A stretch of 5,548 bases of DNA from Deltaproteobacteria bacterium (lineage in GTDB: Bacteria; Desulfobacterota; Binatia; Binatales; Binataceae), in contig JAJXYM010000215.1 in NCBI GenBank assembly GCA_021780585.1, forward strand, positions 1 to 5,548, given 5' to 3'. The notes below the pieces were generated by a model. The model made no database searches. It was not told where the DNA came from and saw only the letters and a list, made by a program, of their open reading frames with translations. A program made the position numbers and the translations under genes. Every line of letters begins with the position of its first letter. Positions within the stretch are counted from its first letter, which is position 1. Shown piece by piece: positions 5,492 through 5,548 of this stretch.

Positions 5492-5548
5492 CAATTTCGC
5501 ATGAACCCGTGACGGCGGCGTGATACTTCACCGTGGCGCGCGCCGGTC

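Noticed and set aside
4784..5494. Minus-strand frame opposite the CCG domains
   Set aside because: It overlaps conserved Cys motifs on the plus strand and shows no recognisable family.
5492..5548. Possible terminator or next gene start after the oxidoreductase
   Set aside because: Only a 4-bp GTGA/TCAC hairpin and a GGCGCGCGCC palindrome are visible. There is no T-run, and the ATG at 5501 is followed by a stop after three codons.

Overview
The window is a G+C-rich bacterial chromosomal fragment (about two thirds G+C by eye, with GCG/CGC/ATC-rich codon use). It carries four supportable protein genes. No tRNA, rRNA, CRISPR array, IS element or phage gene was recognised. Gene content (an ETF:quinone oxidoreductase-type iron-sulfur protein, an HAE3/MMPL exporter and a ParDE-like toxin-antitoxin pair) suggests an environmental bacterium that oxidises fatty acids or other acyl-CoA substrates and respires with a quinone. 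A deep proteobacterial, Desulfobacterota-like or Binatota-like lineage would fit, but taxonomy cannot be fixed from this sequence alone.

Layout: 1-64 holds nothing I can assign. On the minus strand, 65-581 is a two-gene type II toxin-antitoxin operon. The ribbon-helix-helix antitoxin (581 to 339) comes first, and the RelE/ParE toxin (349 to 65, GTG start) overlaps its 3' end by 11 bp. A compact promoter/operator at 586-617 lies between the antitoxin and the end of the next gene. Also on the minus strand, 614-3058 encodes an RND-superfamily MMPL exporter of 814 aa. A 306-bp divergent intergenic region (3059-3364) carries candidate promoters for both sides, a nested inverted repeat (3178-3249) and a leader hairpin abutting the downstream ribosome binding site (3308-3358). 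On the plus strand, 3365-5491 encodes a 708-aa membrane iron-sulfur oxidoreductase: a NarI-like cytochrome b domain, two 4Fe-4S motifs and two cysteine-rich CCG (HdrD/DUF224) domains. The last 57 bp contain no gene or clear terminator.

How it may work together (inference): the plus-strand enzyme would pass electrons from an electron transfer flavoprotein, reduced by acyl-CoA dehydrogenases, into the membrane quinone pool. The divergent MMPL protein would move a lipid or other hydrophobic compound across the inner membrane. Sharing one intergenic region, the two may be co-regulated around lipid metabolism. The toxin-antitoxin pair appears autonomous: it has its own promoter, with a palindromic operator inside it, and the antitoxin mRNA is predicted to be leaderless.

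Most of the window is recognisable biology. The least expected points are the leaderless, operator-embedded TA promoter, the loss of the usual membrane Asp in the second half of the MMPL protein, and the RNA structure next to the oxidoreductase start.
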